Shown here: positions 36,201 through 49,009 of the stretch, piece by piece
Layout of the letters: each line of letters starts with the position of its first letter
Position numbering within the stretch: the first letter of the stretch is position 1
Source of the DNA: Piper betle
Lineage: Eukaryota; Streptophyta; Magnoliopsida; Piperales; Piperaceae
NCBI GenBank assembly: GCA_033002965.1
Contig: JAURVB010012961.1
Coordinates: 1 to 64,000 of the forward strand
Length of the DNA stretch: 64,000 nucleotides
Direction: 5' to 3'
Translations under genes and position numbers: made by a program
The notes under the pieces: generated by a model
Seen by the model: only the letters and a program-made list of their open reading frames with translations
The model's database searches: none
Told to the model about the DNA's origin: nothing

Positions 36201-36910
36201 TTTGAGTGGATTGCGCAGCCAAATTAATGTAGGCGTGCTAGAATGATGTGGCCATTAATGGAAGTGTGCACTGTTGGCCTTTGCTCCGCTCTCTCTGCTC
36301 GCCCCACTTGCTGTGCCTCTCCCTTTGTCACGCAACCTGCCCTAGCCGACCGCTCTCCCCCATCGCCTCTGCCTACCCTTGCCACTCTCGGTGCCACCTC
36401 CGCCTCGTCACCACTGCCGCTGCAGCTTCCCTGCCACCATCCCTACTGCCACAACCACTTTCTCACAAGCACTGCCATTACTGCTTCCCTGCCTTGGCAT
36501 CACCCCTAGGTGCTCTAATTGTCGATTCCTCAAGGCCACCGATGTCTCCGCTTCGTTGCCACCGCCACCACCACCACCACCACCACTGCTTCCCCGCCAT
36601 TGTCCCTGATGCTGTTTCCCCGCAATGATTGCAACGGCCATGCCCCGGACCGCCTCTCCCCTTTAAAGAATACACTAATTAATGTTATTTTAAAATTATT
36701 TTTTATTACAATTACTTTGGTAATTTAGATGAAAGAGTTAGAATCAATAGATTTAATTGAAAATTTATAATTACTCTTATTATTTAATTTTTTATTAATC
36801 GATGTAAATTTTCAGTATTAGGACCTAATAAATTGTTGTAAATAAAAAGGTGAAGCTCATATTAATTATATGAGGTGTAGCTCGTGTATGTAAGGTTTAT
36901 AAGGCTTTTA
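36198..36910. other. Unrecognised segment between two (TA)n tracts
   Basis: The left half (36240-36660) is C-rich with overlapping low-complexity frames and a (CCA)n run at about 36562-36585. The right half is AT-rich. The layout, bounded by TA tracts, suggests a small transposon or captured exon, but I find no convincing inverted ends and no known protein. Confidence 0.3.
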
Positions 36911-38319
36911 TTTATATATATATATATATATATATAGCCAACCCAAGTTTCCTGTGCTGCAGCGCAAGCATACTACCAGTGCTTGAAATTAAATCCAGCT
37001 GTTGAAAAATCATCTGACGGTTAAAAAACAATAAAAAATCTCTGTTTTCGATTTCCCTCGTTTTCGATCTCCCTCCCCTTAGCCGCCCTGCCGCCACACC
37101 TCCTGCCGCCCCGCGGCCGCGTCGAGCACAGCTCCACCAACATCATCTTCCAAAACTCCGATCTCACTTCCACACCACCGACGACCCCACCCACTTCGAT
37201 GTCGCGCTGCCTACGAAGCTCGCCGACTTTGACGTCATGCATCGCCTCCGCTCCACCACCGCGTCCTTTACCCGCTGAGGGTGGCCACGACCGACGACAT
37301 TGGTCTTTTGGAGTGGGGGAGGGTGTACATTGGCAGGCGTTGTGCTTCTCGACATTGCCTTTGTAACATGGTTTGTTCTCCTGTTTTCTTCCTTTTCGCT
37401 TAAGACTTTGCTTTGAGATTGGTCGTTAATAGAATGTTGTGTTGCTTCTAGCTAGTAGTGGTGGTTGATTATTTTCAATTAATAGTGGCACTAGATTGGC
37501 AATCATATGGTTGATTTGGAATGGAAATCAATTTTGAAGTGTTATTAAGATTGGTAGGACTTTGCTGGATGCCTCGCACTTGTTTGTTGGATTGCCAAAG
37601 AAGTGAATGCTACAATTCCTATGAATTATCAACTTTCGTGTTACTATATGTCTTCTGTGCTTCAGCATTCCCTTTTACTCTTTTGATGAATTTTCTCTTC
37701 AACATTCTGATTTATTTGTCGAAATCTGTCAGCTGATTGAGACTTCCACTGGCTTGGCAGAAGTATATTAGCTTGTCATCTTGAAGAGAATTTATTAGAA
37801 GTATTTTGGGATTCAACATATTGTTGACAATGATGCATGATTTGTTGCAGCTGCATTTGGTTTGGGACTGGTGGAAATGGGTAATGGAACTCCTGAAGGT
37901 TGGATTTAAGAAGCTGTGCGCCTTTAGTTTGATTTTCTAGACTGGCATTTTGCATCTGGAATTTGTTCTACAGCTTGGTAATTTGACATTGCTCGGGCAT
38001 ATGAGATTGAAGAGAATTTCTACTGGATTCAATCTCATAATCAGTCATATCCTAACTATCAACTGGGGACAGCAGCTGTGATTGTCCCGGCGTATTGTAG
38101 TTTTTCACAAGCAAGGGATGCTGCTGATTATGTTGCTTTTGAGTTTGATGTTGCATAAATTGTGAGTATGGTTGCTGCTGAATTTTCTGTTCTTGAGACT
38201 GCATCTGTTCCTAAGATTGTTGATGGTGGGAATGTGTTCACGATTCGATGTCTTGATATCTTTTATTTTCTTGTTACTCTTTGCTAGAGATGTTCACTAG
38301 CTGGCCTTGTAAATGCAGT

Positions 38320-38536
38320 TCTAGCCCCCACCCAGACCGTCTCCCTGTAAATGCAAGCAGGCGAGCAGAGCACGAAGTTGTAGCAAGATCGGGGAAGGCT
38401 AGCTCACAAATAATTGATGCACATCTCTTACCAGATAGAACTATGCTTGCTTATGTTATGGATGACGTACTGTATATCCGAAGTTTGTTGCACGGTGAAT
38501 CGGAATTGGTCACACCTGGAGCTAAAAAATTCCAAG
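38320..38536 (+). pseudogene. Prolyl-oligopeptidase (DPP-like) exon fragment
   Basis: An exon-like frame, ASSQIIDAHLLPDRTMLAYV followed by MDDVLYIRSLLHGESELVTP and GAKKFQ, ends at a GGTAAG donor-like site (about 38535). It resembles the first beta-propeller blade of plant prolyl-oligopeptidase/DPP-IV-like proteins, whose consensus there runs IDPRLSP.G..LAYV...EL.V. Neither catalytic domain nor further exons are visible, and the frame upstream is broken. Family assignment is moderate; that it is only a fragment is clear. Confidence 0.45.
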
Positions 38537-39121
38537 GTAAGAACATTATCAAACTTCTTATTCCTTTGAATGTACCGTCTTCTTGAAGTTTGTGCTTTGC
38601 AGTTTGTTCCACAACTAGACAATGTAAAGGTAATTCTATGATGTAAATGCATGACACTAGACAAAATTGTCCGTATCTTTAACTTAGCATGCCATTGTGT
38701 TTAGACTATTTTGCATGCCATAACCTATACCAATGTCTTTTGATTTTGAACTGCGTACTGCTGAAAAATTTATCGACTGTAGTGTATTTTTCAGGTCTAA
38801 TCTATGTTGTCTTTTTCTTTCAGACTTATGGCCTTGTTATATAGACAAAATTATCAGTATCTTTCCGACTTTTTTCTAATCTATGTTGTCTTTTTTTCTT
38901 TCTAATCTGTGTTATCATCCTGGATAGAGTTAGATCACTAATTGGGACACGATACTCTGGTGTATGCGCATGAATGCGTGCATGCTTTCGGACAATTCTA
39001 AACTAAACTCGATCCTCCCAATTTGTGCTAAATCGAATCCTTGGAGCTGCTTTCATAACCTGAGAAGAAAAGCATTGATAAATTGAATCCTAATATGTTT
39101 TTCATTAAATTAAATTGTTAT

Positions 39122-39195
39122 GGATCTTTAGCTTAAAATTGGCAGAGCACTCAAGAAATGCTTGAGGGATGGTGGTTCGAATCCATCAAGATCCT
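39122..39195 (+). tRNA. tRNA-like cloverleaf, probable pseudogene
   Basis: A 74-base sequence folds as a full cloverleaf: acceptor stem GGATCTT/AAGATCC (7 of 7), D stem GCTT/GAGC (one T-G pair), anticodon stem CTCAA/TTGAG (5 of 5), and T arm GGTGG-TTCGAAT-CCATC (one wobble). The GGTTCGAATCC box B is perfect and box A is recognisable. The anticodon loop GAAATGC lacks the usual U33 and would place AAT (isoleucine) as anticodon, and the body does not resemble plant tRNA-Ile. It is therefore probably a tRNA pseudogene, an organellar-derived copy or the head of a SINE. No CCA is encoded. Confidence 0.55.
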
Positions 39196-40139
39196 ACTTA
39201 GTAAATATTTGATAAAAATTTGAGACGTTGTAATTATGTAAAAAAATAAAAAATTGTATGATTTATCATGGTTGTGTTCAAAGTAACATATATATAATAT
39301 TAAAAATAATATAAATAGACAAAAATATATCATCGTCATTCAATAACATTACAGAAGATTAAAATCTACAAAATGCACAAAAAATACAATGACAATGTTT
39401 CCCCACATCTACAACTATACATTATATAAGCCCACAAAATCCTATTATATGGAATCATTGTTACAATTGCTATGAATATTTTTACATGTTGTAGAATAAT
39501 GACCTCTCTCATTACAAAGACTACACATCCGTTTTTTGTTTGAGCTTGAGCAACTTCGTATCCAGCCTTCAATCTGTGACTATTCTTGGGACGACCTTTA
39601 GTACGCAACTGAGAGGGGTCACGTACTACTATTTGGGGAATATGCTTCATTGAAGTTGTAATTTGTCTCTCAACAGACTCGTTGACCCTTGTCTTTGTCA
39701 TTTTACTTTGGAAGGGAAGAAACATTTATTTCATTGTAAGCATTTTTTTATTGGAAGGAAGTTTCTTTTATTTTATAAGAAATGTCTGCAATGTTATAGC
39801 AATTATTCCCATGTAAGTGATAAATTTTGATAGTTGGACAAATTTCATGTGAAATGTCTCTTAACATTAGTGTATTTGGTTGACATGAAAGAATGAAAAT
39901 AATAAGTTGTCAAATTGCTGCTCACATTTATGGACCTGCTGTGTATGTTTGCAAATTGCTTCGATATCAAATTGATATTTGACAGTTCGGTGGGAAAGAT
40001 AGCTACTAGAGTTTCACTGGATATTCTTCATAGTTTTACAATCTTTCTTTTATTTTTTTTGTTTTCAATCCAATTCCAAGTATTGATAATATTATCTGGC
40101 TAAAATCTAAGCCAGGATTTAGACATTACAGTTTAGGAG

Positions 40140-40440
40140 TTCAATCAATCATCGACTTCTCTCAGATGGGCAGCGAAGTGCCAGGGTCTCGCGGGGAATG
40201 CAACTCTTTAACGACATTCTCTGGCGAGGTAGGAACTTGTAGTGATCAATGACTTCACATTTGGCCTCTCACAAGGTTCAAATTGCAAACATCGAGTGGC
40301 TAATCACACTAATTCAGTTCCATCATCATTGGAAAAATGGCCCTCCAAGCAAGAATCCATCAGTACAAGAAAACTCTTCCCCCAAATTAGGTCAAGAGCC
40401 TATAAGGAAAGTAAGTGTATCAGATACCAAGTTATGTAAT
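40140..40440 (+). other. Exon-like segments, product unknown
   Basis: ATGGGCAGCGAAGTGCCAGG at 40167 opens a short frame (MGSEVPGSRGECNSLTTFSG) that ends at a GAG/GTAGG donor-like site, after a CTCTCAG acceptor-like sequence. A second exon-like block at 40245-40409 ends at AAA/GTAAGTG. I do not recognise either product. They could be captured exons like the neighbouring fragments. Confidence 0.25.
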
Positions 40441-40810
40441 ACATCTATGAAAACAAATTAAATTTCAACAAAGTGTGCCAATGAGGAATGCCTTAAATTT
40501 CAACAAAGAATATGTTTACCGCTCAGAAAGTCACGCAACAAAGTGCCAAAACTATATAACAATACTTTCAGCAATCACTCTTCCTACCAAACAGGAAGAA
40601 AGAAAATTTTCATCAGTTTGCATTTCTAAAGTTGATATGATCATACACATATAATTCAGAAAATCTGGGAGCAGAACAAAACATTAAAGAGGAATCATAT
40701 AGAAACTGGTTCACCCTAGGCCAGAACAGCAAGGACAAAAAATGATCTAATGTTTTGGTCAGTTTGATCAAAACAAAAGAGTAAATGACAATAAATTTAA
40801 CAATACCTTA

Positions 40811-41258
<448 letters not shown>

Positions 41259-42285
41259 CTAAAATAAAGAAGCAAGTACATCCATCAGATACATCAACAG
41301 GAATAATTTATCTCCACCAATGATCAGAACAAATAACTTAATCCCAAACAAGAACTATCTGTTACATTGCAAAAACAATGATGATGTCCAACCTTCTATG
41401 ATTAAAACAAATAACACAAATTTCAAACACGAATTAGCTTTACCGCTTTACTGCACTAAAATTTCCAACAATATTAAAATGGGTAAAAACGAAAAAATTC
41501 TCTCCTCTAAAATCAAAAGAATGAACCAAATCTCAAACATAAACTAGCTCTTTCACTGCACCAAAGAGTATTAATTTCCACTTCTATATTATTTAAACAA
41601 ATAACAAATAATTTCAAACAGGAATTAGCTATACTTCTTTACTATACTAAAAATTCCCAAAATATAGCCATAAAATAGGTTAAAAAAAGTTATCTCCCCA
41701 ACAATCAGAACACAACAAAATCTCAAACGTAAACTAGCTCTTACACTGCAACAAAGTGTGTTACCTTCAATTCCTATGTGCTAAAAAACAAATAAAAAAA
41801 ATCCCAACAGAAATTAGCAATACAACACAAAAATTTCAAAAAGCAGAACCATAAGTTGTTTATCAAAAAACAACTCATTCCCTTCATGTCAAGGAGGTTC
41901 AATGTTTGAGATTTTGCTAGCTTCAACAAGGTAACAATGTTGATACTTACAAACCATATAGAAGATTTTATAGAGGCCACAATAGACAGTAATAACAAGA
42001 CAGACAAAAGAACAAATTTTCAGAATACCATCAACAAATTTAGCTGCTATGAAGCAGAAAACAAAACTTAGCAATAACATATAACCATGAAAGGGCGATG
42101 CTTGGGATCAAAGAAGAAGCCTTGGCCAAAGGGGAGGGTTGTAAGTCGTGCTCCTTGTCGTCGAACTCGTGGAGGAACTCCCGTCGTCGAACATGACCAA
42201 GGCGCCTGCCTCACGAGCTCCTCCAACGACGCCCGGTGCTGCCGTCGGCCTCGATCACGATCATCCTCTGCATCGCCGGGTCGAG

Positions 42286-42489
42286 CACCGGAATCCGAAG
42301 CCGACGCCTCCCGCCTTCATCCCGCTGGCCGTGCTGCGCGGCGTCCCAAGAACAGAGGAAGGGGGAAACAGAGAACTGTGGTCGGCGGCACGAGAAAGCT
42401 GCAGCTTTGATCGAGGCGATGGCAACGGTGGACTCGCCGGCAACCGCCTTCTCACCGGAATCCGAAGCCGACGCCTCCCACCTTCATCC
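42286..42489. repeat. Direct repeat of 36 bp within GC-rich DNA
   Basis: The stretch from CACCGGAATCCGAAGCCGAC to TTCATCC occurs at 42286-42321 and again at 42453-42489 with one or two changes. It lies in a GC-rich block (42100-42600) with overlapping frames on both strands that match nothing I know. Confidence 0.8.
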
Positions 42490-42615
42490 GTGCGTTGCGC
42501 GGGAAGAACGAACTGGTTGTGGCCTGCGCGGCGTCGAGGGAGCAGAGCAAGGTTTGGGGAGCGGGGTTATTTTGCAGCCGTTGGATAGAAGTCCAAATGG
42601 TTGGTATCAATCTCT

Positions 42616-42640
42616 AAGCACAGGCAAGTTACCTGTGCTT
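42616..42640. repeat. Short perfect hairpin at a candidate transposon end
   Basis: AAGCACAGG and its complement CCTGTGCTT, separated by seven bases, lie just inside the TA tract at 42653-42668. There is no T-run after it, so it is not treated as a terminator. Confidence 0.7.
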
Positions 42641-42667
42641 AACTTTGTATCCTATATATATATATAT

Positions 42668-42745
42668 AGGATTTAACTCATATGCTTACCCGTTTTTCCG
42701 GCACAGGCAAGACAGCCATTGAATCGAAATCAATTAGCTCTCAAT
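42668..42745 (+). repeat. Left terminal inverted repeat of the MULE
   Basis: Starts AGGATTTAACTCATATGC right after the TA tract. It pairs with the right end at 54680-54753 over at least about 75 bases with some mismatches. Confidence 0.65.
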
Positions 42746-42827
42746 CCCCTTGGGCGCCACTGAGCATTTCTCCACCCCCCACCCCCCCCCCCGCATTCCC
42801 CCAAGCCCCTTCCACAATGCAACCAGG

Positions 42828-42937
42828 CCGCCCTCCCATTGCCGATCTCACCGCCGGGGGAGGAATTGCTGCAGTCACAGGCCGCCCTCCCATTGCCGAT
42901 CTCACCGCCGTGGGGAGGAATTGCTGCAGTCACACGA
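42828..42937 (+). repeat. Tandem duplication, 54-bp unit, inside the left MULE end
   Basis: Two nearly identical copies, each from AGGCCGCCCTCCCATTGCCG to GAATTGCTGCAGTCAC, lie head to tail. They give a duplicated peptide in all frames, so the open frames here are repeat products. Confidence 0.9.
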
Positions 42938-43189
42938 AACAAAGCATAAAAAAAAAGAAGTCGAGGGTGGGCTATTTTTTAACCTTATTCAAATTTTGTT
43001 GCATTTACTTTTTTTGTGTAAATGGACCTCTAAAGAGAGTATTTATAATCATCTGATTAAATTAAACAGTGAAGCTACTAAACAATGAAAAAAGTAGTTT
43101 TTTGAGGAAAAAATGGTTGTCCTGATTTCTTGTAGATATGTTTCTATCGGTGTAAAAAATATGTTTTTAGGTAAAAAATATTTGTGAGT

Positions 43190-43514
43190 GGAGTCGAGGA
43201 GGCCAGAATTGCATCTGTCAGCAAAGAAAATGAACAAACTAAAGATAAGAGTGCTCTTGTTACCACACAAATCCAAAATTTGGATACTTTTTATCCAGCT
43301 GAATACGAGCATCAGGTAAGAGTTAAGCCTTTGAAAGTACTTTAACTCAACTAAAGAATGTTTATTGTGACTATTTTAGCTGATTATCTTCTTATTTTTT
43401 CCACATTTTGTATTTTTTAAGAATGGACAATCTTGAAGATAAAGGAAATGACGAAGAATAATTAGTCCAACATATTACAACATTCTATCCTATTGTAGAA
43501 GATGAATTCAAACA
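43190..43514 (+). pseudogene. Possible N-terminal exons of the MULE transposase
   Basis: An exon-like frame (EEARIASVSKENEQTKDKSA to TFYPAEYEHQ) ends at a CAG/GTAAG donor at 43317. A second frame from ATG at 43422 (MDNLEDKGNDEE, stop, LVQHITTFYPIVEDEFK) runs up to the repeat inserted at 43515. Acidic N-terminal parts before a FAR1 DNA-binding region are common in this family, but no WRKY-GCM1-type zinc finger is visible, so the link to the transposase is an inference. Confidence 0.35.
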
Positions 43515-43684
43515 TGTAAAACCTCAGTTTCGGCTTAGGGTTTTACCCGATTTTAGTTTTGTCTAGATAGGCAATCTCAAGTCTAGGTTCGAGCGAGCTC
43601 GAGTTAGATTAGTTTTCAGATTATGAGTATGAGCTTAGATGGCCATATGAGCATGTTATAGTGGCTGAATATGCCCAACATATA
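43515..43684 (+). repeat. Inserted LTR-end-like repeat, relative of 4014-4180
   Basis: Begins TGTAAAACCTCAG and ends near GCCCAACA. It is homologous over its length to the minus strand of 4014-4180. It separates the possible N-terminal exons from the transposase core. No clear target duplication flanks it. Confidence 0.55.
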
Positions 43685-43692
43685 ATAAGAAG

Positions 43693-44477
43693 GCTAAGTC
43701 TTTTGTGTGGCTTTTTGAAACATTTTTTAAATGCATAGATGGAAAGCAATTAGGGGAAATTGTTACTTATCAAGATCCTGCAATGGACAAAGCTATTAAA
43801 CTGATATTTCCTTCAGCATATCATCACCTTTACATTTGGCATATCCTTAGAAGGAAATTGAAAAATTAGGTGCAATTGCTCACAAAAGGAGTTTTATGAG
43901 CCATTCATTTTTTTCATTTATGGTGCAGAAAACAAAGAAGAATTTGAATTAATGGAGTGAAATAATGAAAGACAATTGCTTGGGGGAAAATGAGTGGTTA
44001 AAATCCATATATGCAATTCGCCATTTGTAGGTGCCTGTGTATAGTAAAGGTATATTTTTGGCTGGTATAGAAGTTCTCAATGAAGTGAATCTCAAAACTC
44101 ATTTTATTCAAGGTATGTCAACAAAAAAATAGCCTTATTGAGTTTATACATAGATTTGAGAGAGTTATCAAAAGACAGAAATTGAATGAGGCTAAAGAAT
44201 CTTACGAAAATGAATATAAAAGCCCCAAATTGATCACTCTATTCAAGATGGAATGTTAGATGACAAAGGTTTATACTCATAAAATTTTTATAAGTTTCAA
44301 GAAGAACTACAATACAGTTTGGTTTGTTACTTATCTCATAAGAAATTAGATGGCGAAGATGTTGAACAATATGATGTAACATGGTATAGAAACAATAAAG
44401 AGTTGGTTGCATGTGTTACTTACACAGGAGTTGAAAGTAGATGCACATGTAGTTGTAAACTTTTGAAAAGTGAAGGT
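43693..44477 (+). pseudogene. FAR1/Jittery-like MULE transposase, left part
   Basis: The frame starts in the MULE transposase domain (AKSFVWLFETFFKCIDGKQL, YQDPAMDKAIKLIFPSAYHH, LYIWHILRRKL), the region of the second catalytic acidic residue and the C/H motif of plant Mutator transposases and of the host FAR1/FHY3 regulators derived from them. Stops and shifts follow from 43866 to about 44290. It then ends in frame with KLDGEDVEQYDVTWYRNNKE and the first half of a SWIM zinc finger (RCTCSCKLLKSEG). At this codon the hAT element at 44478 interrupts it; the other half is at 52386. Confidence 0.8.
44470..44477. repeat. hAT target-site duplication, left copy
   Basis: GTGAAGGT precedes the hAT end. 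The right copy at 52386-52393 is CTGAAGGT (7 of 8). With one copy counted, the SWIM motif KSEGIPCRH is continuous. Confidence 0.85.
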
Positions 44478-45509
44478 TAGGGCTGCTAAACGAGCGAGCG
44501 AGCCGAGCTCGACTTGTGCTCGAACTTGACTCGAATAGCTCGAAGTTCGTTTAAGATCAACTCGAGATTGAACAAGTTTTGAACATATATGCTTGAAATC
44601 GACTTGAATAATTTTTATGTTGTTTGAGCTCGACTCGAATTCAAACACACTCAAACTGTTTAATTTTGAGGAGCTCGAAATTAGCTCGTTCGGGAGCTCA
44701 AAACCAACTTGATCATAAAGTCGAACTGGAGCTCCAAACTAACTTGATCCTAAAGTAAAAAATAACTCGTTTAGGAGAAAAATATCCAGCTATATAGATT
44801 AAAATTAACAAAAAATAGTCTATCAACATATTTATATAAACTGTCTTAATAATGAAAGGTCATTTCAAGTTACAACCATGTTTCAATTTTTTTTACAAAA
44901 TACCTAAGACATCATTCAATAGTAAATGTTTCCAAAAAAATAAAATGCTTAAAATTGCGAACCCAAAATTGAAAAAACTATCAAAAGTCTATATTTTATA
45001 ACCTTCATCTATATTTAGACAGCTTTTATCCGGCCTTCATCCTGGAAAAAATTAACAGATATCATTCGTTATGAGATGTTAAATTAAATAAAAATAAATA
45101 AATTTTGTAAAAGGAATAAATGTATTATATTATTATCTCCAAAGAATAAAGTTCATGGGTGTATTCTAATAACTACCAAAGCCATAACAAATTAACAACT
45201 GACAGAAGTAGATATTAAAATTTTAAACATACCTCGTGTTTGAATATGTGATGCAAAACAAACCAATTGAACTAGATATTAAAGAACACTATTTCACTTT
45301 TGGATCTGAAAAATTAAATATAAAATTAGGATATAGTTGTACTTCAACTTATTAAATAAATAGCATTATAATATCAAAATATAGAAATAATCTAAAAACA
45401 CAATCATGACAAGACAAATAAGAAAAGACAATATTCACTATTAAATAGCAAGCACTTAGGAGTAACATGTATAATGCAAATCATTACCTGAGTCCTCGTC
45501 ATCCTCATC

Positions 45510-46099
45510 TTAACTCTCTTCACAATATCGTGGGCGATGCCAATCTGGAGCACAAATTAAAGCTTCAATTGTGTTTGGTTTCAAGCTACTACGATAATCA
45601 CTAATAACTCTCCCACCTGTACTAAAAGCAGATTCTGACGCTACTGCGGGAAGTAGAATTGTTAAAATATCCTTTGTCATGGCCCCTAAGATTTTATATT
45701 TCAATGAAGGAGTTTTCCAATAATCCAAAACATCAAAATATGCCCCATGATTAACTTTAATTCTTTGTTCGTTAAAAAATGCATCGAAGTCTGATTTATT
45801 CACATGGACTTGTCACGAGAATCCATAAATCTTTCAAATTCTTCCTCATCACTGAGCATTTTATCACCTCTCAATTTGTTTTCATAAAATTTATATACCC
45901 CTTTTAAAGCATCCTCAACCCTTTTATTTCAACCTGAAAAATTGACTCAGAAAGATAAATTTTACGGAAAACAAATTCAACCATTCCCAATTTATATCTT
46001 GGATCTAGCACACATGCAATGGCTAGAACTAAACTGTTTTCTACCCATACTTGTCATATTTATCTTTCATGCTATCAGCCATTTGATAAATATGTCCTT
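45510..46099 (-). pseudogene. hAT transposase, C-terminal part with dimerisation domain
   Basis: Continues the transposase after the solo LTR. 46099-45900 reads MADSMKDKYDKY, then, after a one-base loss (K-Y-W-V expected), LVLAIACVLDPRYKLGMVEF. The open frame 45803-45510 carries the hAT C-terminal dimerisation motif (LPAVASESAFSTGGRVISDY, RSSLKPNTIEALICAPDW). These are hallmark motifs of RICESLEEPER/DAYSLEEPER-type plant hAT proteins. The frameshift makes it non-functional. Confidence 0.85.
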
Positions 46100-49009
46100 T
46101 GTAACACCCCAAATTCGGTCTAAAACCGGCATGTTACAGACCCCGGTTAGGTCGGCTAACCCGAACCCAACTCGTGCGGATCTAATCTCGGCGTCTTAAG
46201 ATGAAGATACGACTCATCATGCATGGATAAATACACAAAATCCTAACATGATACTACATGGATGACATGCAAAGTAATTTATACAACAATACGATTACGA
46301 TCAAAATCAATAAAAATTCTAAAATATAACAGATAGAATTTCCCCTCAAAGTGCAATTAGGGCGCACCTTGTCAAAGTAATATATATAAATATATATGCA
46401 TGTATCAACAATTTCATTCACACACAATCTAATATGCTGTGAACTCACTTTGAAGCTTGGGTCTCAACCCACAACTGCTTCCACTGCGTAATCTATTCAC
46501 ATTTCCTTTTCCTGTCATCATGTCTTAGTATTTCATCTCATCATATCCTCATATTTTAGCATTTAATCACATCACATCAATATAATAACATCATAACAAA
46601 ATATTAACCACTCAATCGACTGACATGTGTGCAAGCGACATACAGTGCTCCTCTCGTCTAAACTGGCACCTCCAACTCGTGATTATTACCTACATATAGT
46701 ATAAAAACACGTCAGTAACAAGTGTTACTGGTCCGAAAAATAAAATAACTATAACAAGCTGGCTATGAGAGCAAACTCTCATATGAAAGAAAATATCATA
46801 TACTCCTCGTGAACACTCTAAAGGGCACCTACTGAGGAGCCACTGGGCTGCAGACCTGGTAGCATCCCGAACTGACTAATCTGTTGTTGTTGATGCCTCT
46901 CTCGGCATTTTCTTACTTCATTTTCTCGGTCTCGAATCCTAAGCCCTCTCCTTACCTCCATATTTCTCCGGGCCTTGAGCACGAAGGCCGAGTACTCTCA
47001 AGCAGTCGCCTTTAGTACCCTTTAAACCACAAGTCCGGACATACGCTGTACTAAACAATACCCGTAAACCTCCACGTTCTCCGGGTGTGAGGAACTCAAA
47101 CACGGAGTTGTCAGGATCCCTCGGGAATGGAACAGTCCGCTGCACTAATCCAGAGCCCGCTTTGACTGTCACGGCATCCGCTCATGGTACGTGCAGTCGG
47201 TTTCTCCATCTCTCGTCTCACTGAAAACTCGATAAAATTATATATATAGGCCTGGGAAAGGATTTATATAATAGGCCTGAAGGCAACTTGTGGTGGATCT
47301 TATTTTCGAAATCGTCCTTCGAGGGGTTATTAATCCGGAAAACTGTTCGGTTAAATAGCCCGAGTTAAGTGGGATCCGATAAAACGCCACTTAAACTGTC
47401 TTGCAAGCATTAAAACAAACATACAATATAGTAGAGTAAAATAGAGACGAGTCCTAAATGGACCTGGTAGAATCTCCAAGCGTGTCATCGTGCCTAGGCG
47501 GCAAGCTTCTACCTTGTACCTACACATGAAAATTAAATAATAACGCCCACTACTTAAATGATGAATCAAACTCGTCATGATCAAACACACTCACAATACA
47601 AACATCAACCATAACAATCAACATTTATAAATGTGAAAGTAATTCCAACTTATCCTATGAACACCAATCTTATTTCCTAAGTTACGTTGTACTCGATTAT
47701 CATGCTTAAATTTACTTTCATCATCAGATCACTTACTATTCATTCCCTGTTAACCATATCATGCACATCTTTACTTCATTCATAGTCTAGCATTCATCAT
47801 GACAACTACTCAATTCTAACATGCTATACTTACAATCATCATCAATTTTAAATAATCAAATTGGAGGTAATTATATCTCACGTCATCAGCAATCGGCGAC
47901 GATTAAGGCTTTGTCGCGTGTCTCGGAGCTCAAATTCGGTGCTCTTTGGCATCCAAAATTTAATTGGGTTCCACTATGTGAGCTCCGCGGAAAATCCGGT
48001 GAATTCCAGCAATTCCAGTTTTCCGGCCGGTTTCGGCGGTTTTTCGGCAGTTTTTCGACGACAACCACCGGCGGTGTCTACTGGCTGGTAAGCAATGGTA
48101 TTGGGTATCATTAGAACCGGCTCGGCGAGCCCGACATATCTACGACATCGACGTAGCCAATGGAGGTGGTGGCTTGCCTAAAAATGCCTAAAACAGAGCG
48201 GCCGCGATGGGTGAAGAAATTCTGCCGGCCTAGGTGGCGATGGCCTCCACTCCGGTCGGGAAAGGTCGCTGGGTGGTCGAGGGTATTGAGGCTACCACTC
48301 GATCAAGGCGGTGACAGTCGCCGGCAGCACGTTCGGTGACGGAAGCACAACGCGGGTGCAGCGCTAGTCGCTGCGGTCCGGCGTCGTGGAGACCGGATGG
48401 TGGTCGAGCCGGCACGGCGATGCCATGGCGAGGCTTGGCGGCCACGATTGGTGGCAAGGTGGCTTCAGCCACAGCGATGGTGATGACAACAAGAAAAAGG
48501 GTGGTGCGGCTAAGGTTTGGACGGGAAGGAAGGAGAAAGTGTCGGGGGAGGGACAAAATAATTGAGTGGCAAACTTGTAAATACGACTTGACTCGACTCC
48601 ATCTTGAGTGAAGAATAATAACTAAGTCATATTAAATCCTAAAAAAATTGGGAAAAATCCCATAAAATCAAACAATACCAAAACATCATAATGATATGTT
48701 CTAGAACTCTCAACCCACCCAAACTGCTAGTAACGCGTCCTAACGCGGTAAACGGCCTAAAACTAAATCTATAATCCACTATATATAAAAAGAAAAAAAT
48801 AATAACTAGTATACTCTCATATATTCTGATAATTCATTTTGTTCTGCTGTGTTCATGATATTATCATTATATATTTAGGTACGCGTGACCCTCATAGCTC
48901 ATACACACGACTAGCGTCGACTCAGTACACGTGTTCTGAAACTGACTCTACTCAAAAATAACGGTTCGGTTCTGAATATAAAACCCTGACTCGAATTGTG
49001 GGTTTTACA
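46100..49009 (-). mobile_element. Solo LTR of the 3-kb family, TSD TCCTT, nested in hAT
   Basis: The reverse complement of the LTR at 19702-22694: on the plus strand it starts TGTAACACCCCAAATTCGG and ends GTGGGTTTTACA. TCCTT flanks it at 46095-46099 and 49010-49014. Without it and one TCCTT copy, the hAT transposase frame continues from LYVHGQG into HIYQMADSMK. No internal sequence remains. Confidence 0.93.

Noticed and set aside
36243..36675. Multiple overlapping frames
   Set aside because: Low-complexity Ala/Pro/His-rich products of a C-rich segment with a CCA microsatellite.
42616..42640. Hairpin considered as a transcription terminator
   Set aside because: No T-run, and intrinsic terminators of this type do not operate for plant nuclear genes.
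46939..47590. Minus-strand frames inside the solo LTR
   Set aside because: Present only because the LTR sequence happens to lack stops there; broken in the other copies.
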